From positions 434,001 through 498,000 of the forward strand of contig QEKJ01000001.1 of assembly GCA_003096535.1 (NCBI GenBank): a stretch of 64,000 bases of DNA. The letters run 5' to 3'. Every line of letters starts with the position of its first letter. Within the stretch, counting starts at the first letter, position 1. The translations under genes were made by a program, and so were the position numbers. This stretch comes from Agathobaculum butyriciproducens (lineage in GTDB: Bacteria > Bacillota > Clostridia > Oscillospirales > Butyricicoccaceae). Below are positions 1 to 8,971 of the stretch, piece after piece. The notes under the pieces are model-generated. The model searched no databases. It was not told where the DNA came from and saw only the letters and a list, made by a program, of their open reading frames with translations.

Positions 1-334
1 CGCCTCTGGAAGTGGAAACGATGGCAATACCAAGGCCGCGGAGTACCTTCGGCAGCTCCTGTGCGCCAGCGTATACACGCAGGCCCGGCTTGGACACACG
101 CTTGATGCCGGTGATAGCCTTCTGGCGGTTATCAACGTACTTCAGTGCGATGCGGATAATGCCCTGGGTGTTGCCCTCTACAACCTCGAAAGACTTGATG
201 TAGCCTTCGTCGAGCAGGATCTGGGCAATAGCCTTCTTCATCTTGGATGCGGGTACATCCACACTGGCATGACGAGCATTGCCAGCGTTGCGGATACGAG
301 TCAGCATATCCGCGATAGGATCAGTGATCTGCAT
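1..334 (-). CDS. rpsH: 30S ribosomal protein S8, C-terminus cut by window edge
   Basis: S8 is a primary 16S rRNA-binding protein of the small subunit. The visible product begins [17 protein letters not shown] and continues through [20 protein letters not shown] and GLRVYA, the standard S8 N-terminal fold; about 111 of roughly 132 residues are in view. The ATG (334-332 on the minus strand) follows AAAGGAG at a good distance. What is odd is the upstream side. In most Firmicutes rpsN lies directly before rpsH, but here there is a 170-nt untranslated leader with its own promoter and no rpsN or rplE within the window. Identity is certain; the operon split is seen directly but could be local to this genome. 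Confidence 0.97.
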   Translation of the reverse strand, partial: MQITDPIADMLTRIRNAGNARHASVDVPASKMKKAIAQILLDEGYIKSFEVVEGNTQGIIRIALKYVDNRQKAITGIKRVSKPGLRVYAGAQELPKVLRGLGIAIVSTSRG

Positions 335-508
335 AAAATGCTCTCCTTTAATATAAGAAGTTTGGGGGTAGTGCAGCAATCGAGCGCCGGTGGGTTAATC
401 CGGTTCTGATTTGTCTGTTTGCCCTCCACTTTTCTTTACACTGTTCGTGGCCCTTCCACGGACAGCGGCGGGGATAAAAAATCGCCGGTCCAGTACTCAA
501 CCAGACCA
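335..508 (-). promoter_or_regulatory. rpsH 5' leader
   Basis: About 170 nt lie between the predicted start of transcription and the rpsH ATG. The stretch carries a hairpin (CGTGGAAGGGCCACG near 447-463) and ends in AAAGGAG. Long leaders on ribosomal protein genes often hold autoregulatory structures, and S8 is a translational repressor in E. coli, so an S8-binding mimic is possible. I recognise no known leader family. Confidence 0.4.
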
Positions 509-514
509 GCGTTA

Positions 515-543
515 ATTATAGCACGAGAAACCAATGGCTGCAA
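515..543 (-). promoter_or_regulatory. sigma-A promoter of rpsH
   Basis: On the minus strand TTGCAG (543-538) is followed after exactly 17 nt by TATAAT (520-515). The position fits a transcript starting near 508. Confidence 0.75.
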
Positions 544-814
544 TCGGAAAAAGTGCTGATTTTTACGCAGTTTTAGCCTGTTTTGCAGTCAAATTGCTTG
601 ATTACCCGGTATAACGGCAGGTCGGCCGTTTTTGGACCGCACCAGGGACCACGCCGGGAAAATCCGGTTAATGGCCAATGGGCGTGCGCAGGAGAAACTC
701 CTTTGCGCGGCAATTCGGTTACGCATTTGCGCAACTGTAATTAGTATACACTACACCGGGTGTATCATGCAAGTGTTTTTTCAAAATTTCTTAATTTTTT
801 GAGATTTTCTTTTT

Positions 815-1490
815 TGAGGGGATTTCGCCTGCGAGGCGAACGGAACTGCGCTGACGCCGCGCGGGCGCACAAGAGGGTAGACAACCTGCGGTTTTCCACC
901 CTCTTGTAAATCTCCCCTTTTCCCTTAGAGGGTCTGGCGCAGATTGCCGACATGTGACCGCTGCGAAAATGGGAAACGGCAGTCGGGTTACCACAGCGTG
1001 TCTTTCTCCGCCTTTTCGCAGTTCACAGATAGCGTACTGCTACACAGACGGTTTCGTCTGCGCAGGCGCGGCACAAGGTGAATTGCCCGCAGGGCAAGAG
1101 AGGGTCCCCTGGGGGATAACCGTGCCGCACGATTCGTTAGCGCGTTGTTACAGACAAGGCCTGCGAAGATAAATTGTGCCAAACGCCTAATCCGTAGGTG
1201 CCGTGCGTAAACTCCAGATTAACGAATTGCGCAACACGGTCATGTTGCGCCTGCGTAGATTTAGCCGTATGTGTAGCAGTACGTTATCTGACACTGCGAA
1301 TCGGTTGAGAAAGACACGGAAGAAAAAATCCTCTGCCGTACTCTTATTTTCGAAGCGGTCGCCGCTCTCCGATTTTCGCCGAGTTAAGAAATAAAGGAAA
1401 CTGGAGTCCCAAGAGGATAGAAACCTTGGTGTCTATCCTTTTGGAACCCCAGCTAAGGGTTAGCACCCATTCATCATTCTTTAGGAAACC
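815..1490 (+). repeat. Long palindromic intergenic element, copy 1
   Basis: A non-coding stretch of about 0.67 kb whose left part (about 930-1075) is an imperfect reverse complement of its right part (about 1245-1400); both arms carry CTGCTACACA and GCAGGCGC. The core at about 1068-1190 holds nested hairpins (GCCCGCAGGGC, GTCCCCTGGGGGA) and the words ATTCGTTAGCGCGTT and GATAAATT. Each end is a hairpin with an 8-10 bp stem around AGAGGGTAG or AGAGGATAG. The same arms, core and ends recur at 8105-8830 and 42390-43060. The small ORFs inside are not conserved as protein. The right end runs into the last codons of phoR. Confidence 0.8.
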
Positions 1491-3123
1491 GCAAAGTAAT
1501 GCAAGTCCCCTCGCCGAGCGCACTCTTCAGCTCAACCTCCGCATGATGCAGTGCCGCACCATGCTTGACAATCGAAAGCCCCAGTCCGGTGCCGCCGGTC
1601 ATCTTGCTGTGGCTTTTATCCACGCGGTAGAACCGCTCAAACACGCGCTGCTGATCCGCCGGCGCGATACCGATGCCGGTATCCGCCACCTGCACGAACG
1701 GTCGCCCGCTCTCCGTGCCGGTCGTAAGCGTCACGCTGCCCTGCGGCTTATTATAATTGATGGCGTTATCCGTCAGATTGAAGATCATCTGCTCGAGCGT
1801 GCGGCGCTGACCAGAAACCGCAGCCGGTTCTCCCTCGATGCGCAGCGCGATGCCCTTGCCTGCTGCCTTGCTCTGCAGACGGTCGCGCACGGTATCACAA
1901 AGGGCGGACAGCTCCACCGGCTCAAAAGCCACTGTTTCTCCGCCTTCATCCAGCCGGGACAGGTGAATGATATCCTCGATGAGCGCCAGCAGCCGCTGCG
2001 CTTCCGTGCGGATCTTGCCCGCAAACGGCGCCACGTCCTCCGGCTTGGCAATGCCGCCCGCGATGATTTCCGCGTAACCCATGATGCTGGTCAGCGGCGT
2101 TTTCAGTTCGTGCGACACATTGGCTGTAAATTCCTGCCGCTGCTGCTCGGCACGCTCGCGCTCGGTAATATCCACGATCAGCAGCACAGCAGCATGCCAT
2201 GCGCTGTTCTCCTCCACCGAGCTTGCCGTAAGTTCATAAATGCGGCCGTTCCGCTCAAGTTTGCCGTGCGCGCCTTTGCCGTCGAGCGCCTGCTCGACCA
2301 CCTGAATGTAATTCGCATCGCGGCACAGCGTCAGATAGCTGCCTTCCGCACTGTCATGCGGGAACAGCGCCCGCGCAGCGTGATTGGCGAACAGAATCAT
2401 GCCCTTGCCGGAAAACAGTACCAGACCTTCATCCATACGGGCCGTAATGTCGTCAAACTCAGCCTGACGGCGCTGCAGCTCGTCCATCTGCGCCTGAATT
2501 TTGTGGTTCTGCTTGTCCATGCGGTGCAGCAGCGGCGACAGCTCGTCATAGGCTTCGCCCTTCATCGGCTCATGCAGGTCGAGCGCTTCGATCGGCTTGA
2601 GGAACAGACCGGTCAGCCAGCCTGCCAGCACAGCTGCAACCAGCAGCGCCAGCAGGATGATCAGCACAATCCACGGTGACGCATTCGACAGTGCGCCGAA
2701 CACGCTGTCCGCAGTTGCGGAAATGCGCAGAATATCGCCGTTTTTCAGACGGACCGCGTAATAAAACGTCTGCTCAGCGAAGGTTTCGGACAGACGGTTG
2801 TCCTCGCCCGTGCCGTTCTTCTCTGCCGCCGCAATCTCCGGACGGACGGCGTGGTTCTCCATCTCGGAGGCATTCGTGCGGTTGTCGTACAGCACAGTGC
2901 CATCCTGCGCGACCAGCGTCAAACGGTCGGCGTACACCGAGCCGCACTCCTCCAGTTCCTCCCGAATGTCATCCGCCGCAGACAGGTAGCTGCTCTCCGT
3001 TATCAGCCGCTGCCGCATATCATTGGTCAGACCGGCGTGAACTGCCAGCAGCAGCAGCCCGGTCGTCAGCAGCAGCGTGACAAGCGACGTGAGAAAAATG
3101 CTGCCGAATACGCGCTTTCTCAT
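1474..3123 (-). CDS. phoR: Phosphate-regulon sensor histidine kinase PhoR
   Basis: Membrane histidine kinase of 549 residues, partner of the adjacent PhoB. Two membrane segments (about 8-30 and 148-173) flank an extracytoplasmic domain. A PAS-like region (about 220-320) follows, then the dimerisation domain with phospho-acceptor His338 in HELKTPL, the N box near 449-457, DTGIGIA at 481-487 and GGTGLGLS at 510-517. The start overlaps the phoB stop as ATGA, so translation is coupled. It is the last gene of pstSCAB-phoU-phoB-phoR. Its stop codon lies inside sequence shared with palindromic-element copy 3, so the final residues may come from the element. The PhoR assignment rests on context and domain order. 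Confidence 0.93.
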   Translation of the reverse strand: MRKRVFGSIFLTSLVTLLLTTGLLLLAVHAGLTNDMRQRLITESSYLSAADDIREELEECGSVYADRLTLVAQDGTVLYDNRTNASEMENHAVRPEIAAAEKNGTGEDNRLSETFAEQTFYYAVRLKNGDILRISATADSVFGALSNASPWIVLIILLALLVAAVLAGWLTGLFLKPIEALDLHEPMKGEAYDELSPLLHRMDKQNHKIQAQMDELQRRQAEFDDITARMDEGLVLFSGKGMILFANHAARALFPHDSAEGSYLTLCRDANYIQVVEQALDGKGAHGKLERNGRIYELTASSVEENSAWHAAVLLIVDITERERAEQQRQEFTANVSHELKTPLTSIMGYAEIIAGGIAKPEDVAPFAGKIRTEAQRLLALIEDIIHLSRLDEGGETVAFEPVELSALCDTVRDRLQSKAAGKGIALRIEGEPAAVSGQRRTLEQMIFNLTDNAINYNKPQGSVTLTTGTESGRPFVQVADTGIGIAPADQQRVFERFYRVDKSHSKMTGGTGLGLSIVKHGAALHHAEVELKSALGEGTCITLRFPKE

Positions 3124-3803
3124 GTGTGCTCTCCCATACGGTAGCCGACACCGCGGACAGTCTCGATCAGCGCACCGTCCGCGCCCAGCTTTTGCCGCAG
3201 CGTACGGATATGCACATCGACCGTGCGGGTTTCACTTTCATTATTATAGCCCCAGATATTCTCGAGCAGCACATCGCGCGTGAGCACAGCACCGCGTTTT
3301 TTCATCAGCAGGCACAGCAGCTGGTACTCCTTGAGCGTCAGCTGCACCTCCTGCTCGTTAACGAATACGGTGTGGGCCCGCTCATCCACACAGATGCCGC
3401 CGGCTACCAGCGGACGCGGCTCATCCTTGCCCTGCATATCCTCGGTGCGGCGCAGGACCGCACGAATGCGCGCGATCAGCTCCATCATGCCGAACGGCTT
3501 GGGAATGTAATCGTCCGCACCGGTGTCCAGACCGACTACCTTGTCGTACTCCGTGTTTTTCGCAGTCAGCAGAATGACCGGAACCCTCGCCGTATCCGGT
3601 GCTGCGCGCAGACGACGCAGAATGGTGATACCGTCCTCGCCGGGCAGCATGATATCCAGCAGAATCAGCTGCGGTTTGCATTTTTTCAGAGCAGCCGTCA
3701 ACGCCGCACCGTCCTCGAAGCCGTCAGCCTCAAAACCGGTGTTGCGCAGTGTATACACCACCAGTTCGCGGATACCCGCATCATCTTCCACACAGTATAT
3801 CAT
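3120..3803 (-). CDS. phoB: Phosphate-regulon response regulator PhoB
   Basis: OmpR/PhoB-class response regulator of 227 residues. The receiver domain (1-120) has the acidic pair at 7-8, phospho-acceptor Asp50 in LLDIMLPG and conserved Lys102. The C-terminal winged helix (about 130-225) shows the class pattern VQLTLKEYQLLCLLM and ENIWGY. It should bind Pho-box direct repeats such as those before pstS. The start follows CGGAG; 20 nt separate it from phoU and it overlaps phoR by 4 nt. Within this operon PhoB/PhoP is the safe reading, although other PhoB-class regulators look alike. Confidence 0.95.
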   Translation of the reverse strand: MIYCVEDDAGIRELVVYTLRNTGFEADGFEDGAALTAALKKCKPQLILLDIMLPGEDGITILRRLRAAPDTARVPVILLTAKNTEYDKVVGLDTGADDYIPKPFGMMELIARIRAVLRRTEDMQGKDEPRPLVAGGICVDERAHTVFVNEQEVQLTLKEYQLLCLLMKKRGAVLTRDVLLENIWGYNNESETRTVDVHIRTLRQKLGADGALIETVRGVGYRMGEHT

Positions 3804-3823
3804 ATATTACACTCCGATTTCTG

Positions 3824-4492
3824 TCAGCGTGCCGCCGCTTCCGCGCCGTGCATTGCACTTTTATGCGAGCCGGTGATGGAAAACTCCACCCATTCGGCAA
3901 TATTGGTCGCGTGGTCGCCGATACGCTCCAGATACTTGGCGATCATCAGCACATCGAGTACGCGCTCGCCGTCCTCCGGGTTCTGCGCGATCTCCGCGAT
4001 GAGGTCGCTCTTGCACTCGTCAAACAGGCGGTCTACCACGTCATCATATTCAATAACGCTCCATGCAAGGGTCAGGTCACGGCGGACAAACGCGTCCAGG
4101 CTGTCGGTCACCATTTTAATGGTTGCCTGCGCCATCTGGTCGATATGCGTGTTGTGACCGCACGCACCGGACAGATACGTTACAATCTCCGCAATATCGC
4201 TTGCCTGATCACCGATACGCTCGATATCCGTGATCATTTTCAGCACGGAGGAGATCAGACGCAGATCGCTTGCCACCGGCTGCTGCTGCAGCAGCAGCTT
4301 GAGGCACATGGACTCGATTTCGCGTTCCTTGCGGTCGATCTCCTGATCGATGCGGATGGCGGCCGCCGCCAGCTTGATATCGCCCTCAAGCAGAGCCTTT
4401 ACCGCACTGGCGATTGCGTTTTCGCACAGTGCTCCCATCGAGATCAGCTCATTGTTCATCTCCGCAAGCTGATTGTCAAAACGGTTTCTCAT
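3824..4492 (-). CDS. phoU: Phosphate signalling protein PhoU
   Basis: PhoU links the Pst transporter to the PhoR kinase and represses phosphate uptake and signalling when phosphate is ample. The 222-residue product is all-helical with two tandem three-helix PhoU repeats. It begins [16 protein letters not shown] and contains the metal-binding patterns DIERIGDQASDIAE and YLERIGDHATNIAEW. The length matches the family. The start overlaps the pstB stop by one nucleotide, so the two are translationally coupled. It is placed between pstB and phoB, as in many Firmicutes. Confidence 0.97.
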   Translation of the reverse strand: MRNRFDNQLAEMNNELISMGALCENAIASAVKALLEGDIKLAAAAIRIDQEIDRKEREIESMCLKLLLQQQPVASDLRLISSVLKMITDIERIGDQASDIAEIVTYLSGACGHNTHIDQMAQATIKMVTDSLDAFVRRDLTLAWSVIEYDDVVDRLFDECKSDLIAEIAQNPEDGERVLDVLMIAKYLERIGDHATNIAEWVEFSITGSHKSAMHGAEAAAR

Positions 4493-5250
4493 TAGCCGAA
4501 CCTCCCCGTAATGTAGTCTTCCGTGCGCTTGTCCGACGGCATGGAGAACAGCTTTTCGGTGTCATCCACTTCGATCATGTCGCCAAGCAGGAAGAATGCG
4601 GTCGTATCCGAAACACGGGTGGCCTGCTGCATATTATGCGTTACCATAACGATAGTATAATCCTTTTTGAGCTCGAGCACAAGGTCCTCGATCTTCGCGG
4701 TGGAGATCGGATCAAGCGCAGAGGTCGGCTCGTCCATCAGCAGCACCTCCGGGTCTGCGGCAAGCGCACGCGCGATGCAGATACGCTGCTGCTGACCGCC
4801 GGACATGGACAGCGCGGATTTTTTGAGGTTATCCTTGGTCTCCTCCCAGATAGCGGCACGCTTGAGCGAAGTCTCGACGATCTCGTCAAGCTGCACACGG
4901 CTCTTGATGCCGTGCGTGCGCGGACCATAGGCGATGTTATCATAAATCGACATCGGGAACGGATTCGGCTTCTGGAATACCATGCCGACACGGCGGCGCA
5001 GCAGATTGACGTCACAGTTCTTGTAGATATCCTGACCGTCAAGCATGATATCGCCCGTGATACGGCAGTTTTCCACCAGATCGTTCATGCGGTTGAGCGA
5101 ACGCAGCAGCGTAGACTTGCCGCAGCCGGACGGTCCAATGAATGCGGTGATCTCATTCTCCTTGATATCCAGATTGATATCGTGCAGGGCGTGAAAATCA
5201 CCGTAATGCAGATTCATATTATGAATTTCGATCTTATTTTCCATGTTCAT
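4492..5250 (-). CDS. pstB: Phosphate ABC transporter ATPase PstB
   Basis: ATP-binding subunit of the high-affinity phosphate importer, 252 residues. Walker A is GPSGCGKST (39-47), the signature is [10 protein letters not shown] (about 147-156), Walker B is VLLMDEP (about 169-175), and the switch histidine lies in MVTHNMQQA. The [16 protein letters not shown] segment is typical of PstB. It should dimerise and couple to PstC/PstA at the inner face of the membrane. It lies 7 nt after pstA and overlaps phoU by one nucleotide. Confidence 0.98.
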   Translation of the reverse strand: MNMENKIEIHNMNLHYGDFHALHDINLDIKENEITAFIGPSGCGKSTLLRSLNRMNDLVENCRITGDIMLDGQDIYKNCDVNLLRRRVGMVFQKPNPFPMSIYDNIAYGPRTHGIKSRVQLDEIVETSLKRAAIWEETKDNLKKSALSMSGGQQQRICIARALAADPEVLLMDEPTSALDPISTAKIEDLVLELKKDYTIVMVTHNMQQATRVSDTTAFFLLGDMIEVDDTEKLFSMPSDKRTEDYITGRFG

Positions 5251-5257
5251 TCTCCAT

Positions 5258-6139
5258 TTACTTCTTGGTCAGCTTTTTCGCTGCCAGAGCGGAAAGCGTA
5301 TTCATCAGCAGGACCACCAGCAGCAGAACGACTGCAGTAGCATTTGCCTCGTTCATGTGCAGCGCCTCACCCGAGAGCACATACATGTGGATGGCCAGCG
5401 TACGGCCGGACTGGAACAGACCGGGAATCTGGGCCATAGTGCCTGCGGTAAAGATGAGCGCCGCGGTCTCACCGACGATGCGGCCGATACCAAGGATAAC
5501 ACCGGACAGAATGCCGGGACCCGCAGCAGGCAGCACGATGCGGAATATCGTGCGCAGACGTCCAGCGCCCAGACCGAACGAGCCTTCGCGGTAGGAATCC
5601 GGAACCGCCATCAGCGCTTCCTCAGCGGTACGCATGATGAGCGGCAGGATCATGATCGCCAGCGTCATCGCACCGGCCAGCAGCGAGTATCCCCAGTGCA
5701 GCCTGGTGACGAAGAACAGCATGCCGAACAGGCCGTACACAATGGATGGAATGCCGGAAAGCGTCTCGGTCGTGATGCGGATGACGTTTACCAGCTTGTT
5801 GCCGCGCTTGGCGTACTCATTCAGGTACACGGCGGTGAACAGGCCGAGCGGCACAGCCAGCAACAGTGCCAGCGCGGTCGTTTCAACCGTAGTGAGGATG
5901 GCAGGCATCATCGAGACGTTCTCAGAGGTATAATTCCACTGAAACAGCGACGGCTTGAGATGCGGAATGCCCGTCACCAGAATATAGCCGAGCAGGAACA
6001 GCAGTACCGCAAAAGTCAGCATAGCCGCGCCGTACACCAGACCCTTGAGCACAGCCGCAGATGCGGCGCCGTGCACCTTTCCGGTCTTTGCCTGTACGCG
6101 CACTGCCGGTTTTGCAGCAGAGACAGCTTCTCTTGTCAT
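5258..6139 (-). CDS. pstA: Phosphate ABC transporter permease PstA
   Basis: Membrane permease of 293 residues, one half of the PstCA channel. After a charged N-terminal tail there are about six membrane helices, with the coupling motif [25 protein letters not shown] spread over residues near 170-195. The start overlaps the pstC stop by four nucleotides. The PstA-type N-terminal helix preceding [10 protein letters not shown] separates it from PstC. Confidence 0.96.
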   Translation of the reverse strand: MTREAVSAAKPAVRVQAKTGKVHGAASAAVLKGLVYGAAMLTFAVLLFLLGYILVTGIPHLKPSLFQWNYTSENVSMMPAILTTVETTALALLLAVPLGLFTAVYLNEYAKRGNKLVNVIRITTETLSGIPSIVYGLFGMLFFVTRLHWGYSLLAGAMTLAIMILPLIMRTAEEALMAVPDSYREGSFGLGAGRLRTIFRIVLPAAGPGILSGVILGIGRIVGETAALIFTAGTMAQIPGLFQSGRTLAIHMYVLSGEALHMNEANATAVVLLLVVLLMNTLSALAAKKLTKK

Positions 6140-7002
6140 GCTTCCTTCCTCCTTTTGAGAACCGAGAATGCCAGATTGATGAGCAGAATGAATACGAACA
6201 GCACAACGCCGGTCGCAATAAGCGCCTCACGGTGCAGGCCGGTGGCGTAGCCCATCTCAAGCACGATGTTTGCCGTCATGGTGCGGATGCCCTTGAGCAT
6301 GCTGCCGGTCAGCCGCGGCTGGTTGCCCGCTACCATGATAACCGCCATGGTCTCGCCGATGGCGCGGCCGATGCCGAGCACGATGCCGGCCAGCACGCCG
6401 GACTTGGCAGCCGGTACCATAACCGTGAATATCGCGCGCTCATGCCGTGCGCCCATGGCGACGGCGCCCTCGTAGTAGCTCATCGGAACCGCACGCAGCG
6501 CCGCTTCGGACACGCCGATAATGGTCGGCAAAATCATAATGCCGAGCAGGATGGACGCCGCCAGGATGGACGAGCCGGAAATATCCGCTCCGAACACACC
6601 TGCCACCGCACGAACTGCCGGTACGATAATGACCATGCCGAAGAAGCCGTATACGATGGACGGAATACCGGCCAGCAGTTCGGTGCACGGCTTGAGCAGA
6701 CCGTACAGCTTTTTCGGACAGTAGAATGCCATGAATACCGCCGTCAGCAGACCGATCGGCACGCCGATAACGATCGCACCGGCGGTGATGTACAGGCTGC
6801 CGAGGATCATCGGCAGGATGCCGTAAATGTCGTTGCCCGGCTTCCACTTTGCGCCGGTGAGGAAGTCCAGCAGGCCAATCTCCTTCATGGCAGGCACACC
6901 GTTCGCAAACAGGAAAATACAGATGAGCACCACCGCGAAGATGGAGGTCAGTGCACAGAGGAAAAATACCATGTGCATCAGGTTTTCCCGAAAGTTTTTC
7001 AT
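6136..7002 (-). CDS. pstC: Phosphate ABC transporter permease PstC
   Basis: Membrane permease of 288 residues that pairs with PstA. It has about six helices and the EAA-type loop EAALRAVPMSYYEGA in the cytoplasmic coupling region; [11 protein letters not shown] is the hallmark shared by the PstA/PstC pair. It begins MKNFRENLMHMVFF and follows a good AGAAAGA-type ribosome site. It is separated from pstS by 66 nt that hold a hairpin (7025-7046), which may protect the pstS transcript and give more PstS than permease. Confidence 0.96.
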   Translation of the reverse strand: MKNFRENLMHMVFFLCALTSIFAVVLICIFLFANGVPAMKEIGLLDFLTGAKWKPGNDIYGILPMILGSLYITAGAIVIGVPIGLLTAVFMAFYCPKKLYGLLKPCTELLAGIPSIVYGFFGMVIIVPAVRAVAGVFGADISGSSILAASILLGIMILPTIIGVSEAALRAVPMSYYEGAVAMGARHERAIFTVMVPAAKSGVLAGIVLGIGRAIGETMAVIMVAGNQPRLTGSMLKGIRTMTANIVLEMGYATGLHREALIATGVVLFVFILLINLAFSVLKRRKEA

Positions 7003-7024
7003 AAATCTTTCTCCTATACAGGCA

Positions 7025-7046
7025 CAGGGCGAATCACTTCGCCCTG
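7025..7046 (-). other. Intercistronic hairpin between pstS and pstC
   Basis: CAGGGCGA and TCGCCCTG form an 8-bp perfect stem with a six-base loop. No U-run follows on the coding strand, so it is more likely an mRNA-stabilising or processing element than a terminator. Such stems often raise the level of the upstream binding-protein transcript. Confidence 0.6.
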
Positions 7047-7068
7047 TTTTATCAGTCTGTGAATTCGC

Positions 7069-7971
7069 TTACGCGAGGTCGCCCCAGTCGGTGATGTCGC
7101 CGACATAGATACCCTTAATCTGATCCATAGACAGGTCGTCAATGGTGTTCGCCGGGTTTACGACTACTGCGATGCCGTCAAGCGCGATGGCGGTGCCGGT
7201 CAGCTGTGCAGCCTCGTCGTCCTTCAGCTCGCGGGATGCCATGCCGATAGCAAAGGTGCCGTCCATCGTGCCGGTCATGCCGGAGGTAGAGTCAGAGGTC
7301 TGCAGGTCAATGCTTGCGTTCGGGTTTACAGCCTTGTACGCCTCGATCAGCTTCTCCATAACCGGGGATACCGAGGAGGAACCGCCAACTGCGATCTGGC
7401 CGGAGGAACCGTCGGAAGTAAAGGCTGCTGCATTGTCGTCAACAGCGATGTACTTGTTATCGGTTACAACAGCCTGACCTTCCTTGGAGAGGATGAAGTT
7501 GATGAAATCCTTGGCTACGCCGGTCGGCTCGCCCTTGGTTGCAATGTTGAACGGACGGGACAGCTTGTAAGTGCCTGCCTTTACGTTATCTACGGTAGCT
7601 TCTGCGCCGTCTACCTTGACAGCCTTAACGGTGTCATTCAGCGCACCGAGGGAAATGTAGCCGATAGCCTTCTCGTTGCCTGCTACGCTGGTCAGTACAA
7701 CATCGGTCTTGTTGGCGATCTCGGCATCCGCGGTGGTATTGTCGATCTTCTCGCCTGCGTCGTTCTTCTCCTCAACGCCGGTCAGCTCGATGAACGCGCC
7801 GCGCGTACCGGAACCATCCTCACGGGAGATAACGGTGATCGCGCCGGAAACGCCGCTGCCATTGCCGCTTGCCTGGGAATCCGAGGAAGCGGAAGAGGAG
7901 CTGCCGCCGCAGCCGCTCAGTGCACCGGTCAGCATCATTGCTGCCAGAAGCATGGAAATGCTCTTTTTCAT
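7069..7971 (-). CDS. pstS: Phosphate-binding lipoprotein PstS with swapped half-domains
   Basis: Extracytoplasmic phosphate receptor of 300 residues. A lipoprotein signal ends at ALSGC (Cys21), followed by a Ser-rich linker. The half normally found second in PstS, with ISREDGSGTRGAF, comes first (about 45-185). The half normally found first, with VGGSSSVSPVMEKLIEAYK, DSTSGM and IALDGIAVVVNP, comes second and ends at GDITDWGDLA, where the stop follows. All phosphate-contacting motifs seem present, so this reads as a circular permutation, not a broken gene. It is the first gene of the operon behind Pho-box-like repeats. I believe related gut Clostridia share the arrangement, but I cannot check it here. 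Confidence 0.93.
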   Translation of the reverse strand: MKKSISMLLAAMMLTGALSGCGGSSSSASSDSQASGNGSGVSGAITVISREDGSGTRGAFIELTGVEEKNDAGEKIDNTTADAEIANKTDVVLTSVAGNEKAIGYISLGALNDTVKAVKVDGAEATVDNVKAGTYKLSRPFNIATKGEPTGVAKDFINFILSKEGQAVVTDNKYIAVDDNAAAFTSDGSSGQIAVGGSSSVSPVMEKLIEAYKAVNPNASIDLQTSDSTSGMTGTMDGTFAIGMASRELKDDEAAQLTGTAIALDGIAVVVNPANTIDDLSMDQIKGIYVGDITDWGDLA

Positions 7972-8014
7972 AATTAGTTCTCCTTTTACATTCGTCTTCG
8001 TTTTTTGTTACAAG

Positions 8015-8044
8015 ATTATCTTACGGAAGTTTTGTAAAATGCAA
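8015..8044 (-). promoter_or_regulatory. Promoter of the pst-pho operon
   Basis: On the minus strand TTGCAT (8044-8039), an 18-nt spacer and GATAAT (8020-8015) precede pstS by about 40 nt. The weak -35 suits an activator-dependent promoter. Confidence 0.55.
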
Positions 8045-8055
8045 AAGCGAGAGTT

Positions 8056-8102
8056 CGTTAAGTTTAAGTAAAGTGTGTTTTTTCTGGTAAAATCTTTGTT
8101 AA
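8056..8102 (-). promoter_or_regulatory. Pho-box-like direct repeats upstream of pstS
   Basis: On the minus strand the hexamers TTAACA (8102-8097), TTTACC (8091-8086), TTTACT (8072-8067) and TTAACG (8061-8056) occur in two pairs, each with an exact 11-bp period. This is the arrangement bound by PhoP/PhoB dimers (TTAACA-like repeats, one helical turn apart). The last box ends about 12 bp before the -35. The family rule is known; binding here is inferred. Confidence 0.65.
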
Positions 8103-8104
8103 AT

Positions 8105-8970
8105 ACGGATTTTCGCCTGCGATTCAGCGGGAGTTGCGCTCTGCGGAGCGCAGGAACGTGCGGCGCCCGCCGCAGGGGCAAAAAGGAAGGGACACCTGCG
8201 TTTTCCCTTCCTCTTTGAACTCCTGCCTTTCCCTTGGATAGTCTGGCGCAGATTGCCGACATGTGACCGCTCTGAAATAGGGGAACGGGAGCGGATTTTT
8301 TCTACCGTGTTTTTCGTAACCTGTTCGCAGTGTCAGATACATTACTGCTACACATGTGATTTCATCTAAGCAGGCGCGGCACAAGGTGAATTGCCCGAAG
8401 GGCAAGAGAGGGTCCCCTGGGGGATAGCAGTGCCGCGCAATTCGTTAGCGCGTTATGATAGACAGCACCTACGAAGATAAATTATACCAAACGCCTAAAT
8501 TCGCAGGTGCCTTCCGGTATAACGCGCAAAAAAATTGCGCGGCACTGTCATGCCGCGCCTTGCGCAGAGTAGCCCGTATGTGTAGCAGTACGCTATCTGT
8601 GAACTGCGAATATTTTACGAAACAAACGCAAGAGTATCCCGACTGCCGTTCCCCTATTTCTGAGCGGTCACATATCGGCAATCTGCGCCAGACTCTCCCC
8701 AAAGGAAGTGGGAGTTAAGAGGGTAGAAACCTTGGTGTCTACCCTCTTGCCCCGCCGCGGGGCGCGGCACGCTCCCGCCGCGGGGGCGGCGAATCCCCGC
8801 GCTCCGCAGAGCGCAACTCTCCGCTGAGGTTCAGCAAAAAAGACTGCCGCCCGGACAGGGTGAACCGCCCGTGCGGTTCAAGTACCCCGCTGGGTCGGTG
8901 CAGAAAAGGAGCCGCCCGTCAGGGGCGAACACGCTAACGCAGTTCGTATGCCCCGCCGAGTCAGTGCCGA
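8105..8970 (+). repeat. Long palindromic intergenic element, copy 2, with GC-rich tail
   Basis: Second copy of the palindromic element, same orientation as copy 1. Left arm (about 8235-8385) and right arm (about 8545-8700) are imperfect inverted repeats sharing GCGCCAGAC/GTCTGGCGC, CTGCTACACA and GACCGCT. The core (about 8375-8500) repeats copy 1 nearly word for word, including GGTGAATTGCCCG, GAGGGTCCCCTGGGGGATA and ATTCGTTAGCGCGTT. The right end is the AAGAGGGTAG hairpin (8718-8752), followed by a GC-rich tail to about 8970 with further small inverted repeats that recur at 43010-43110 and 48930-49090. No convincing gene lies in 7972-9009. Confidence 0.8.
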
Positions 8971-8971
8971 G

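Noticed and set aside
765-1394. Several 60-72 residue ORFs within palindromic element copy 1
   Set aside because: They lack ribosome sites. The shared peptide CSSTLSVNCE appears only because both arms encode the same DNA; frames are not kept between copies.
1426-2679. 417-residue ORF opposite phoR
   Set aside because: Antisense shadow of phoR with no domain and an Arg/His/Gln-rich composition; the phoR strand has full kinase motifs.
8455-8718. 87-residue ORF within copy 2
   Set aside because: It spans the core and right arm of the palindrome, has no ribosome site, and its frame is broken in copies 1 and 3.
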